Source: Mesostigma viride (lineage: Eukaryota > Streptophyta > Mesostigmatophyceae > Mesostigmatales > Mesostigmataceae). From it: a DNA stretch of 64,000 nucleotides. A program made the translations under genes and the position numbers. Shown here piece by piece: positions 19,226 through 30,072 of this stretch. The DNA is taken from contig RPFO01000082.1 in assembly GCA_009746045.1 (NCBI GenBank), positions 2,318,506-2,382,505 of the forward strand, given 5' to 3'. The notes below the pieces were generated by a model. The model was not told the origin of the DNA. It saw only the letters and a program-made list of their open reading frames with translations, and ran no database searches. Every line of letters starts with the position of its first letter. Position 1 is the stretch's first letter.

Positions 19226-20058
19226 ATAGCCCAGAGAAGGGGCATATGGCCTATCATACATTCTAAGCTACTTCCTGCAAGGGTGGGAATGTAAAGGACC
19301 CTTGCTCTAGGTGCACCAGGGCACTTGCATCCCCATGATCTTCAAGCTATGCCCAGCGAAGGGGGAGCCTGTCATGGGGGGGAAGATCAGCATGGCATTT
19401 ACAAAAAGCTAGGGCATGGCATCTCAGCAGAGAGTTACTCCCTGCATGGGCACAACATTACTAAATAAGGCTAGGCATCGTCTGGAGTGTGGCACATCAT
19501 AGGCACACATGTACATGATTAAATAAAGCGCGGGGCTTAGCTGGGATAGTGCCTCTAGGAGGCGTACATGTACATGGCCACGGTCTATCTATTCTGCGGT
19601 GGGCAGCGTGCGGCTGCCTAGATAGATGTTGTAGTTAGAATGCTGTTAGATAGATGTAGAATGTAGCCAATGTAGATAGATTAGACCAGTAGGAATGTTT
19701 GCACCCATCCATCCATCCATCGGGGTTAATGCTCCGTGACTCCCCAACGAGAGCACGAGTGTAATTAATTAATTAATTAATTAATTATCTATTCTGCACT
19801 ACTACTGCTGTATTCCCCTAAGCTGGGGCGTCTGGAGTCGCTGGGGCCGCGGGGGGGGGGGGGTCGCCTGCCAGGGCTTGTGGCCGACGTAGATGGCCGC
19901 CCCCTTCCAGTACACCGGCTGCCCCGCCTTGGTCTGCCGGAGCTGGAGGTAGGTCGGCCATAGCTCCCGTCGCCGTTGTTGCTGCGCCAGGGTCAAGTCG
20001 TCATCAAGGGTGAAGAGAGTCTTCTCGAGCCGCTTGCGGCGTCTGAGAAAAGAAATCT
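19226..20058 (-). mobile_element. 5'-truncated ORF1-only copy, split by two insertions
   Basis: Nearly the same sequence as 10391-11072 of copy alpha: tail (17181-17242 plus 19226-19585), then the last 86 codons of ORF1 (19802-20058, ending ISFLRRRKRLEKTLFTLDDD ... YVGHKPWQA). It is truncated at 20058 against 'tggtgcacaatatataagg'. Copy beta interrupts its tail at 17243-19225, and a 188-bp element interrupts it at 19598-19785. Confidence 0.8.
19598..19785 (+). mobile_element. 188-bp SINE-like insertion with 12-bp duplication
   Basis: Flanked by TATCTATTCTGC at 19586-19597 and 19786-19797. Removing it restores the sequence seen uninterrupted at 10801. The insert contains (AGATAGAT)-type repeats, a short (CATC)n, 'ggggttaatgctccgtgact', 'ccccaacgagagcacgag' (the family B stem-loop) and an (AATT)n tail. 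It has the tail and target duplication of a retroposed short element, without coding capacity. Confidence 0.85.
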
Positions 20059-20160
20059 GGTGCACAATATATAAGGTATATTCTGATTTGGCACGCCGCA
20101 AATAGTGAAAACCATTTGCGTTCAGTGCCGGTCCGCGGAAAACGCGATCTGCAAATGAAT
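20059..20160. repeat. block shared with 2481-2549
   Basis: 20077-20145 is the reverse of 2481-2549. It begins right after the truncation point of the ORF1 copy. Confidence 0.7.
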
Positions 20161-20255
20161 CCAGGCCGGAATCGAACTGGGGACCTCTCGCACCCACTTT
20201 TGCTGACTATAGGACGGACGTCTCCTGATCCTAAGGCATCGCCAGCTGACACCTA
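20161..20255 (-). ncRNA. possible tRNA-like or tRNA-derived sequence
   Basis: On the minus strand, 'ggtccccagttcgattccgg' is a good T-arm/B-box, preceded by 'gacgtccgtcctatagtcag', which resembles an anticodon arm, and by 'tggcgatgccttagg', a weak A-box. The acceptor stem does not pair convincingly. This suggests a tRNA-derived SINE head or a tRNA pseudogene rather than a working tRNA. Confidence 0.3.
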
Positions 20256-20731
20256 CAGTCCAACCGCAAAAGTTCTCCTGTCAGGGGAGTGATGCAAGCC
20301 AGTCGGATTTGTACATACTAGATAAATCATTCGAGACCTGTGTGTGTAGGAGTACTACACACGGGCATATATAAGGTATATGCCCATCTCACCTCCGTAA
20401 TTTATCATTCTCAATGAATATATAAGGTTATTCCCATGTGCGAACCTTGGTCGACGTGTGTGTGTGTGTGGGGGGCAAGCCTTCTTTGCTACCCCCCCCC
20501 CCCCCCCCCCCTGGAACCCCCGGGGGTGGCAACGAATCGGGGGGGGGGGGGGAGGGGGTCTGAACCCCTTACCCCGGGGGGTTCCCGCCCCCCCCCCCCT
20601 CTCGGGCGTTATCTCCGGGACTGTCGCAAATATGCTGCTAGCTAGAATTCTCAGGACGTCCGGCTGCTTGGTACGTTATGTGAGCACATGAACCCAATTC
20701 AGTCATCAGTCAGAGCTGAGCTGCCAGTTGG
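20256..20731. other. short hairpins and G/C homopolymer block
   Basis: Contains the hairpin 'gggcatatataaggtatatgccc' near 20362-20386, a (GT)n, then runs of C, G and C (20491-20512, 20540-20552, 20590-20601), and a block related to 14876-14960 (20600-20690). No gene. Confidence 0.55.
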
Positions 20732-20735
20732 TTAA

Positions 20736-22473
20736 CCCGTGTTTTTTTACAACGCGATGTATCGCGTTGTAGGGTTAGAACGCGATGTATCGCGTTGTAA
20801 TCTGACACGTGGCAGGCACAGTAGATACGAGATTTTCGGTCTGAAACTCGGTGGACGGCCTCCTTACATCCCGTACAACTCAAGAAAAAATCCTGGTATT
20901 TTTTGGATTTTTTTTGTGACAGCTGCAAACAAATATGTACCACTGAAATCAGGCATTTTCGCGGGACGAAGGTGAAGACGACGGCGATGGCGGCAGGTAG
21001 ATCTCGCCAGTTTTCGCGCGAATTTCAGTGGCTGTTGGGTGGCACGACCATGATGATGCGTTCAAAGGTTGATAATGAAGTTTCTACGAGTTTGTTGAGG
21101 TACTGGGGCAAAGGAAACGTAGATTTTTCCAGTTTCTCACCCAACTTTCATGCGGAACCCCTGGAAACCGGCATACATATTATTACGCCAAGACTCGGGT
21201 CTGCTGCGGCACCATGCTTGGTATTTCCATGGTGTTTCGACTTCTTAACACATGTTTATTCATTCCGAACGCCCGGACTCTCGGCTAAACCGAGATTTGT
21301 GCAGACTTTTATTGGGTAGCTCCGGGCATGATGGTGCCTGCAAATAGCGTAAGGCGTGACCGTGGCTATTGCTACGGTATGCTGTATTTCCCTGGAAATG
21401 GCCTCTGCCACCGGCTCAATAGTGCTTGCAGGCGTAAGTATATCGTGTTTCTACCTAGTTTCTGCCAGTTTTCCACTTATTTCTGCCGACCTCTGCCCAG
21501 CCTCTCTAAGACCGCCATCCTACTCGACGTTGCTTGCATGTCAGCCATAGCAGGCTGCAGTTGTGCAGTATTTAGGTGCTTTATACGTCGTCAAGCCGTG
21601 CATATATCGTGAGGATTGGATATTGATGGTTTATACTGCGTTGATTGTGCAAGAAGATAAGCTAGGTGCCCATAATCATGGTGTATAATCATGCGTTGTT
21701 AGCATCTTGCCACCATTTGCTAGCATGCATTCCAGCGTCATCTTTGCCTGCATGTAAGCTCATGGATCACTCAACCTATCCAAGCCTTGCATTACACATG
21801 CCGCTTTCTTTCAGTATTGCACACGTTATGGAATGAAAACCCAGTGCCTCCCTTCCCACGAGGCATGTGCTCAACACGTTGTGAGAGTGGATGATGCTTT
21901 GGCTATGGCTGCCTGATTCAGTCATATTATGTCATCCAGTCATGATGTTTGATGCATGTTTGATGCTGTATAACTTATACAACACCTGTTATCAACGTTT
22001 TGACCCTCCTAGCTCATGATATCCCCGTTTATGGGGCTCGTGTCGTTGGGTCATGTTGTGAAGGGCTCTCATTTTTCCCACTGCGTTGTACTGCGTTGTA
22101 ATTGTAATGCTAATAAAAAATAGCTCCAGTGGCCCAATGGGCCTGAGTTTTGTTTCACAGAGCCTGCATATGTTGCCCATAGCTCGTGCAAGAAGCCAGA
22201 TTTTTTTCATGAACCATTTGTGAATAAGCACATGACTTGTGACCTAGGGTCAACAAATCGCGGTCATGGCCAGACCCCCCTGTATTCAAACCAGTGTATC
22301 TCTCTAATGAATTAGCATATTGTAGGTCTGAGTAGCTCAAAAAATCCTTTGATTTATGGGCTTTCAGGAAAGTATACACATGACTATGAAAAAAAATTTT
22401 CCCTAGATGTTATGACGTGTTCTATAAATAGCTTACAACGCAGTATATCGCGTTCTAAAAAAAAAAACACGGG
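20736..22473. mobile_element. non-autonomous piggyBac-type element
   Basis: Flanked by TTAA at 20732-20735 and 22474-22477. The ends are inverted: CCCGTGTTTTTTTACAACGC on the left. The right end, read in reverse, begins CCCGTG plus a T run, then AGAACGCGATATACTGCGTT. The left end also carries the AACGCGATGTATCGCGTT palindrome twice (20751-20797). A TTAA target and CCC-starting ends are the hallmarks of piggyBac. The inner 1.7 kb has no transposase. Its longest frame (20903-21319, 138 codons) has no recognisable domain. It is probably mobilised in trans. Confidence 0.8.
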
Positions 22474-22477
22474 TTAA

Positions 22478-23970
22478 ACAGCCAGCTGGCCTTCCACACC
22501 TCATTAAAAAAACATCATTTCAGCTTTATTAGGAGTTATGAATCAGACAACCAGCGCAGGCTAGAAATCTTAGGAGTTATGCACAGCCTGGTTCTAAAAG
22601 CTACACTCAGGTTGTCGATGGATAACGAACACGCGATGTACCAAACCAGCAAAAGCCATAATGCTGATGAGAAAATGATGTGCCGCTTTCGCAGCTACAC
22701 CGCAAGAAGTTGCTCTCCTAGCTTGACGGTACCAAGTGGGTCAAAAGAGACCACTACACTCAATGTCATCGCTTGGGTCCATTCACACTGTCTGAAGACA
22801 AACCATGTACAAAATGCGATGCTCCCAACATCCGCACTCTGGGTTTGACCTCGCAATGCTGTGAAGTCTCCAAATTATGCCCACCATGCCTTTCACTTCT
22901 GCTTCATCAGCCGCTGATTCTCCCTGCATGTCCAACAGGATGATCCCCACCAATCAATCACACACAACAAAGACCCGGAACAATCAGTCAGTCATCAATA
23001 CTTGGACAAACCCCACGCACGTTTGGATAAAATATAGAATGCACACACCAAACCTCAAGTATGGGGACACCTGCCACGAATTTTTAGTAAACAGGACAAA
23101 TAGGACAACACTGGGTAACCAACTCATCTGTTGTACCCCGCAGGTAAGCACGCGGACGCGCAAAACTTTGATTCAAGTTAATATCGTCAAGCAGCGAAAA
23201 TCCTTTGGGTGCTCAAACCAATCATGGAACTAGATGCAAAGCTCGCCATCCAGCAACAACAACCGCAGAGAATGCCCTCGCCCCTCTTCACTTCCCCTCC
23301 CCTTCCCATCTCTCCCTCTCACCTCCCTCAACCCTTACTCCCCCCCCCCGCCTTCTGGTGCCCTTCTCCCCTTGCCCAATGCCTGACCGCCTCCACTACC
23401 CCACTTAGCCGCAAGCCAGCACAGTAAGGTGCTACTGAGGGCAGCAACTTGACATGTGCAATACACTACACTGCTAGCATTGTTCACTTGACACAGTATT
23501 GTGGCAAAGCCTGTGGCAGTGTTGTGGCAAAGCCTGGCAGATGGGACCGCGACCTACTACTTGCAAGCAGATTCACATCCTTTAGGACCCTTTCCAGCAC
23601 AGATTCACAACACATGCCCATCTTCCACAGCACAAACATGGAATCGAGCCATCTGCGCAGCCCCCCTTGCCTCACAAATCCATACTTTCTCTACACTAAC
23701 CAGAAGGTTTTATGCTTCTCCCCTAACCCAGTGATACATTCAACCACGTGACAAGCGAGCTTGCCTTAGGCAGGTATGATACTAAAAGCCAGTGGCTCAG
23801 CGGCGGCCACCTGCTTCCCTACAACTAACTGCCCATAGCACACACACACCTCCAATCATACTTAAGCACACACAAAGAATTATTGTCACACCGTATAGAC
23901 CCATCCACTCTTCTAAAAAAGCATAATATCGATCCTCACTGACAAACCAGCAGGAGTCCTTGTTGTGCTT
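22478..23970. other. no gene recognised; 3' flank of the coiled-coil gene
   Basis: Contains a family C fragment (22547-22575) and, toward 23970, the likely 3' UTR of the minus-strand gene. Short frames (for example 22877-23233) show no motif. Confidence 0.4.
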
Positions 23971-24130
23971 CTACCAAACGCACCAGCATGTGTCCTTCCG
24001 TTTAGAGATAACGCACCAGCAGGCGTCCTTCCCTATTTCTACCGAGAGCCCCCGTACCTGACCTCCTATTTGTAGCACACGCACCAGCAGATGACTTGTA
24101 TTTATGGCACACGCACCAGTAGGCGTCCTT
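23955..24130 (-). repeat. degenerate tandem repeat at the end of exon 4
   Basis: On the minus strand the motif 'ggacgcctactggtgcgtgt' and variants (ctgctggtgcgtgtgcta, ggacgcctgctggtgcgtta, ggacacatgctggtgcgttt, ggactcctgctggtttgt) recurs five times at about 30-38 bp spacing. The first unit encodes the conserved KKDAYW end. The repeat therefore seems to have grown from the gene's own last codons. Confidence 0.7.
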
Positions 24131-27100
24131 CTTCTCCCTTGCCAGCAGCTCCTCGAACGATATCTCCTCCTCGTCGTCGGGGTCCGCGCGCTCCACCAGC
24201 TGGCCGGTGGAGGGCACAAGCGTGAAGTGCCGCTGGCCGTAGGCAACCATCTTCTGGTACGCACGCGACGACCGCAGCTGCTCCTGCATGCGGTTGTACA
24301 GGCACGTGTCCTCCTCCAGCTTCTTCTGCTCATTCTCCAGGCCATATATCTGGCGCGCGCCACGCAAGGGCGGGTTGGGGGGGCGGAAGGGGGTGGCGGG
24401 GAGAAGGGGGATGGGGTCGGGGTGGGGTGGGGTCGGGGTTGGGGTCAGTGGTGGGGAGGGAAGGGGGTGGGGTGGGCGTAGTGGGTGTAAGGGATGGGTG
24501 GTGTTGAGGGTTGGTTAGGGGCTTTGCAAATCAGGAGATAACGTTGCTAGGACAGCTTCCCCCATACCTGGGCAGTTCAAGAAGAAGCTGGTGGGCCCAG
24601 AGGCATCCTACCACCAGGCGCTCAAAAGGAGACAAACCACTTGTTAGGCAAGCCCCTGTCCCTTTGTAATGTCACAGCCATCACTAGCCCGGTTGGGAAG
24701 AAACATGGGGCGTGAGCTGGCAAGGGCAACGCCACATGAGTGCGCGGCATGGAGCCGCAAACAGGCAACTAGCGGGACAGGGGGCCTGTCATAACACGTG
24801 CACCTATGCCGATAACATGCAGCCGGCCTAACGACACTAGTGGTACCACAGGTAAGCCAAGTGCTACCACATGTGGGAAAGCCCAAGCCAAGACTAGTCT
24901 GTCGATCAATCCAGTCCCTTCGCTCCCTTTCCTTTCCCCACTGAACTTGTCTCATCCCTTCCCGCCCCCCCACTCCCATCCCCCCCAGCCCCCACTTCCC
25001 CGCCCTGCCCTACCCCGCGCTGCCCTTCCCCTCCCTTCACTGCCATACCTGGCCGTACAGGCGGTCAAACGAGGACTTGTCTGCCTTTGCCAGCAGGGAC
25101 TTTGCGATTGTGAACTTGCGCTGGATGGCATCCGACCTGGACCATAGAGTGGCAACGTGCGGGGCGGTGGGCCAACCACAGGCAGGGACACACCAGATTG
25201 CGCAGCGGGGCGCCAAGCAAGCAACAAAGTCCATCACAACGGCCAAGAACGTGGTATGAGCTCGAGTGTTACAAAAGGCAGTGCTGACAAACCTGGGGCC
25301 ACGACTTGTACACGAGAGGTAGGCAAACTTGTGTGCAAACAGTCGGCTTGTGTGCAAACAGTCGGCAAAACTTAAATGAGCAGGGTACACACCCAGGCCC
25401 ACGTTTAAGATTCCCAGGTGTAAGATCTTGAGACCCTGGATTTTCGAATTTCAGGATTAAGATCGCATGGCTGGTTTGGGGCAAACAGATCTTAAAGTAG
25501 GCACAAAAGGCTGGCAAGTGGTACACGATAGAGAAAACCTACTCAGGTTTACCGCCTCAGGTTTAAGATCCTACAGGTTTCAAATTTAATATTGTCAGCC
25601 CTGGATTCGATTTCAGGTTTAAGATAGCAGCCCTGGGTCGGCCGGACCCCATTCTTAAACGTGGGCCTGGGGGTGTACAGCATCGGTAACAACATTTGTC
25701 GCTTATGACTAATGACTGCCATGTAACAGCATGCACTAGTATGTTTACTAGTCTAGCGATTGGATAGGACCAGTGATGGAAGCTATCTATTAATAACGAT
25801 GCTTATATGGCATCCAAGACAGGTGGCGGGCAGGAGGTGGCCCATGGCAGGCGGTGCTAGTGCCATAACGTTAATGATTCCAATGGCCACAACGAAAAGC
25901 TGCTGGCACTAATCCTGCCAGTCCCAAAATCATTGAGTGTCCACATCAGATATAAGCGATGGCGGACATCGATAGAATATGACATAAAGAACCGCAGAAG
26001 CCATAGAACCATGCCAGGCGACCGGTCTGCGAAATAGGCATGCACATGCTTACTTTTGCTGCAGTGCTGCCTTGGTCTCCACCAAGCAGGTGGTGAAGCG
26101 GCCAACCTGCACACATCACGCAATCAAGGACACCATCAGGCAGGGATGTCACCAAACAGGTTGCCGCAGACCGATGCACAATGCGGTGAGACCACAGATG
26201 AGCACGCGCACAGATCGCCCACGTGGTCCCACGGGGGTGGCAAAACACACAGCCTGCGCCACCATGGGGGTGAATGTGCGTCAACACCGATCCATAATAA
26301 TCTGTATCTACCTTCACTTATCCTTGTCTACGCATAACGAGTATCATCTATCCATACCCACATATTCCCATAGCTATCTAGTCCCATATATGTACAGCTA
26401 TCAACAATCCCCATTTTGGATAAAATATATATGTCGAGATCAACATCCCATCATCTGGCTGATAGTGGAAGCCGCCGGTTATTACCCAAACGGAGCATGC
26501 TACCACATCGCGGCCCGCCTACGGCTACACCGCCTGCGTGAGGTTTGAGAAAGGAGCCCGACCAATCCAGGTCTGCCATCTTAAAGTAGAAGACGAATCC
26601 AGGGCTGAGAATCTCAAACATCAGCACAATTTCTACGGTACATACACCCCACCTCGAGTACCACTGACCGCTACTTAGCAACATCTTGTGCCTACAGTCT
26701 TATCGCCCCAAACCAGCCCTGCAACCTTAATCCCCATTTTCCAAAATCCAGGGTCTCAAGATCTTAAACCTGATAATCCTCACGCAGGTGGTGCTTTGGG
26801 CAAGCGAGCCCCTACCACGTGAACCCTGGCACATGCCCCCCCACAACGATCACCATGCCGACAAGGGTGAGCTGCCAAAAAGAGCAGCCAACAAACCCGC
26901 GTGCCCACACATGGCCTACCCAGCGCACGCCCGTGGCAGCACCGCGCCCGCTAGCCAGCACAGCCCAAGTCAAACCACCACCGTTCAAGGCACTTCCCCA
27001 TTCCCAGGCTTATCCATGCCTACTACTGCCTAATCCACGCCTATTACGGCTTATCTATGCCTACTACTGCCTAACCCATGCCTAATACGGCTTATCCATG

Positions 27101-29424
27101 CCTACTACTGCCTAACCCATGCCTATTACGGCTTATCCAAGCCTACTACTGCCTAATCCATGCCTATTACGGCTCACCCATGCCTATTACGGCTTATCCA
27201 TGCATGTTCCTGGCATACATGGGGATGCACTGGTTGCCTCCTCGATACTGTGTGAACCTGTCTGATCCCCCCACCTGAGCGAGCGTCAGGTTCCGCTCCA
27301 GGCTTGCGCGCACCACCTCCTCGTACTGCTCCCGGATCTTGCGCTGCAGGCTGCTGCCCAGCGATGCGAACGGAATCGCCCCTTCCTTGGCGAGAACCGG
27401 CTTGACCACACCCGGGCGCACACTACCACCACCAGCAGGGGCTACCCCTACCGAGTGCTGTTGCGCTGGGGGGGGTTGAACTGCAGGCGGGTTTGCAGCT
27501 CCCGTCGGCTTTTCCCCTGATTCCGGCATCTGCGTTGATGCTGCCACACGGCTAGAGGGCACACTGCCACCGGATGAAGTCTCCTTGCCGCTATCACCCT
27601 CCACATCCCCGCCCCCGCCCCGCCGCCCCCGCCCTCATCACTCGCGGCTTTAGTCTTGGCTTTCTTCTTGTCGCGGCGCTTCTTGTGCTTGCTCTTCTTG
27701 CCCCCGTCACCAGCGCCCCCCCCACCGCACCCACCCCCACTGAGCCCGGCCCCCCACGGCTCGTCCCACACATCCAGGCTACCCAGCACGTCCTCTGGTC
27801 GCATATCCGCCAGCTGGGCCGATAGGTCTGGCAGCATCGACAGGCCCAGACCATTCGCACCCCCCGTGCCCGACGCCAGCGACAAGTGCGAGGCATTGCC
27901 CGCAGCTGCCCCGCCCCCTTGCGGCTGCGGCGAGAGAGGCGGCTGCGTGCGCACCCCGTTCTTCATGTGGATGGGACCCTGCGAGCTGTCGGCCAGAGAC
28001 GCGGCGATGGCGACCTCGAGACAATTCTCCTTGGTCTCGTCCGTCTTGCCGTCGGTGCCGAACGAGAGAAGCGCGATCGCCGCCGCCAGCTTGGGGTGCG
28101 CGTGCGCGTGCGCATGCAGCTGCTGGTGCAGCAGCTGCTGCTGCAACTGCTGCTGCTGCTGAGGGGCCAGCGGGGGAGCGGGCGAGGGGGCCGATGCCCC
28201 CCGGGAGGGTACCGGAGGGGCGGGCTGGGCTTGCTGCTGAGGTGGCGGGGGTGGGGGGACGAAAGAGGGGGATGGCGTTGCGTGCTGCTGTGGGGATGGC
28301 TGCGACGCGTGCGGCAAGGGTGCTTGCTGCCCTTGGTAGTGGGGCTGGCTAGCCCCAGGGGCCGCCGCGGCAGGGTGCGGCAGGGTGGGGGAGGGGGCCC
28401 CATGGGAGGGGCACATGTGGGAAGGATGGCCGGGGTCCCCGGTGGACGCGCCGACACATGCGTCCGGGGCAGGCTGCTTGTTGATGCTCGCTTCCAACGA
28501 GGAGAGGACTTTATTGACCGCCGCGGTGGCACATGCACGGGAGTCCCCGCCCCCCCCTGGCACCTCTTGGCACTGGCAGCGGGGAGTGGCCCCTGGGCAG
28601 GTGACCGGCGGCACCACAGACGACCCCTTTGGCGCCGTGCCTTGGGCAATGGGCGCGGACTCCATGGTGATGGTGGCGATCTCCCAGACCTTGGAGGCGT
28701 CGTCCATGTTCGGGTGGCCATTGGACCTCCTCGACCAATCGCGGTCCGCCGATTCGGGAGCCGCTTGCCCATTCAAGTATAGCTTCCGTTCGACCATGCC
28801 TCTGTCTGCAGATGACCCGCGCTCCGATGTTGGAGCGGGCTGAAAGTCCGAGAAGTTGACGCTCGGCGCCAAGGGGTTGCTGTCCGTCCGTTTGTTCAGC
28901 CACCCCCCTCTAAGCTTACTGGCAGTTTGTTTGCCTCCCGACACAGGGGCGCTTTTCAGTTGGGATTCTGCTGACCCGGCGTTTGAGGGCGTCGTAACGC
29001 CTGCGAGTCCCAAAAGCTCCTCTGCGGTTATGGATGGCACGGTTTGGTCTGATGTCGACGAGCTTAACGTAAACGTGCGGGACCCGTCAAAAAGAGTCTG
29101 CACGTCGTGTGCTCCCCGGTCAAGCCCTTGGTCATTGTCACCGTGTTGACGACGCGTGACAGTGAGGCTGATCTTGACGCGCGTGGATTTATTAGGACCG
29201 GCCTCTCCTGTTGCGGAGAGTGTGACTGTGGGGTGGCCATCGCCTTTCCCCAGTGCTTGTAACACGTGCTGCTGTTGCGAAACGCATTCTTGGAGTTGAC
29301 CCTGGTCATCCTCCGGGTCATCATCGTAGTCATCCCATCCAAAAAGCAACTTATGTGCGACATAAGCTAGAAGCGGTCCCACAAACAGCAGGAGGACCGC
29401 GAAGGAAATAGCTACTGAAAGCAT
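24002..29424 (-). CDS. membrane-anchored coiled-coil protein, four exons
   Basis: Exon 1: 29424-27275. Exon 2: 26106-26054. Exon 3: 25136-25049. Exon 4: 24349 to a stop at 24002. All junctions are GT-AG and keep frame. The N-terminus (LSVAISFAVLLLFVGPLLAY) is a signal-anchor. About 550 residues of Ser/Pro/Gln/His-rich low complexity follow, then a KKSKHKKRRDKKK basic patch. The conserved part spans the splice sites: SLQRKIREQYEEVVRA, NLTLAQ|VGRFTTCLVETKAALQQK, then SDAIQRKF, SLLAKADKSSFDRLYGQ|IYGLENEQKKLEEDT, FEELLAREKKDAYW. From memory this resembles an uncharacterised plant protein; that needs a search. A single-base frame change lies in a G-rich run near 27610, probably an assembly error. 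Exon 4 ends within a degenerate tandem repeat, so the last 30 or so residues are doubtful. The function is unknown, but the length and order of the block argue for a real gene. Confidence 0.75.
24362..24530 (+). repeat. G-rich tract in intron 3
   Basis: Dozens of GGG/GGGG runs on the plus strand. On the gene's strand this is a long C-rich pyrimidine tract just upstream of the exon 4 acceptor. Quadruplex formation in the DNA is plausible. Confidence 0.7.
25385..25678. mobile_element. 294-bp MITE in intron 2 (family D)
   Basis: Terminal inverted repeats of about 24 bp: GTACACACCCAGGCCCACGT at 25385 and its reverse (ACGTGGGCCTGGGGGTGTAC) ending at 25678. The interior shares reversed blocks with 26570-26790 and 5440-5625. 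It lies in the intron between exons 2 and 3 and has no coding capacity. The superfamily cannot be fixed because the target duplication is unclear. Confidence 0.75.
26570..26790 (+). repeat. family D copy in intron 1
   Basis: Matches 5440-5625 over 'taccactgaccgctactta', 'aaccagccctgcaacctta' and 'atccagggtctcaagatct'. It is opposite in orientation to the MITE at 25385. Confidence 0.65.
27005..27205 (+). repeat. 39-bp minisatellite in intron 1
   Basis: Alternating 'gcctactactgcctaa' and 'cctattacggcttatcca' blocks, about five units. It lies just inside the donor end of intron 1. Confidence 0.9.
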
Positions 29425-30072
29425 TGCAGGACGAATTCCTATCGATCAGAGTACCTGCATTCTAAGAAACTGATACATGTTCTCTGTCGCATACGCTTTT
29501 CTTATCCCATGGCAACTTTTTCAGATTCACATTGCCCTAAAGCTGCTCCGTCTCGAGCACATCGGAGCTACCATTTCCCGGCCTAGCCTTTCTGCTCGAC
29601 TTTCCCCTCATGCCTTGCAGTAAGCACCGTCCTTTCGTTTCTCGGACGCTCTTCTGGCTGGCCTGCGAGATCCTCTCGATCATGCTGCAGGAGACGGAAC
29701 ACAGTGTGCACAGGGAGCCATAGCTAGTTTACCACTCTTCGGTTGGCCGTTGCTACTATTTCACCTATTATAAATACGGCTTTGAGTACGGTCAAATACG
29801 ATCATTTAACGTCAGCAGTCGAAACGAAAAGAGTTCCCAACAGGTTCCCAACACCCATTCAACACGTGACGCCGTGGACGGAATGGTGACTAAACGCGAG
29901 AGCAATACGAACTGGGGCTTCGCTTCCCAAAAAATTGATTGGCAATCCCAGAAATGGATGTGGAATGGCAATGCGGATGCTGAAAATGGCTCCTTTACGC
30001 GCACGTTAATGGGAGCACGGCTACTTCTCTATCCAGCCCTTGCGAGGCACGGATGGATAACAGAATAACGTA
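29425..30072. promoter_or_regulatory. shared upstream region of two divergent genes
   Basis: 648 bases separate the ATG of the coiled-coil gene (minus) from that of the GT29 gene (plus). No repeat element interrupts it. The area is a presumed bidirectional promoter. I cannot place specific elements, though AT-rich 'tattataaatacggc' at 29766-29780 could serve as a TATA-like site for the plus-strand gene. Confidence 0.4.

Noticed and set aside
24548-24600. Possible extra exon (VVGCLWAHQLLLELP) with a GTATGG donor
   Set aside because: Direct joining of exon 3 to exon 4 gives a continuous conserved block (DRLYGQ|IYGLENEQKK), leaving no room for it.
27886-28782. Long plus-strand frame of 298 codons
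   Set aside because: Shadow of the GC-rich coding exon 1 on the minus strand, with Arg/Gly-rich composition typical of an antisense frame.
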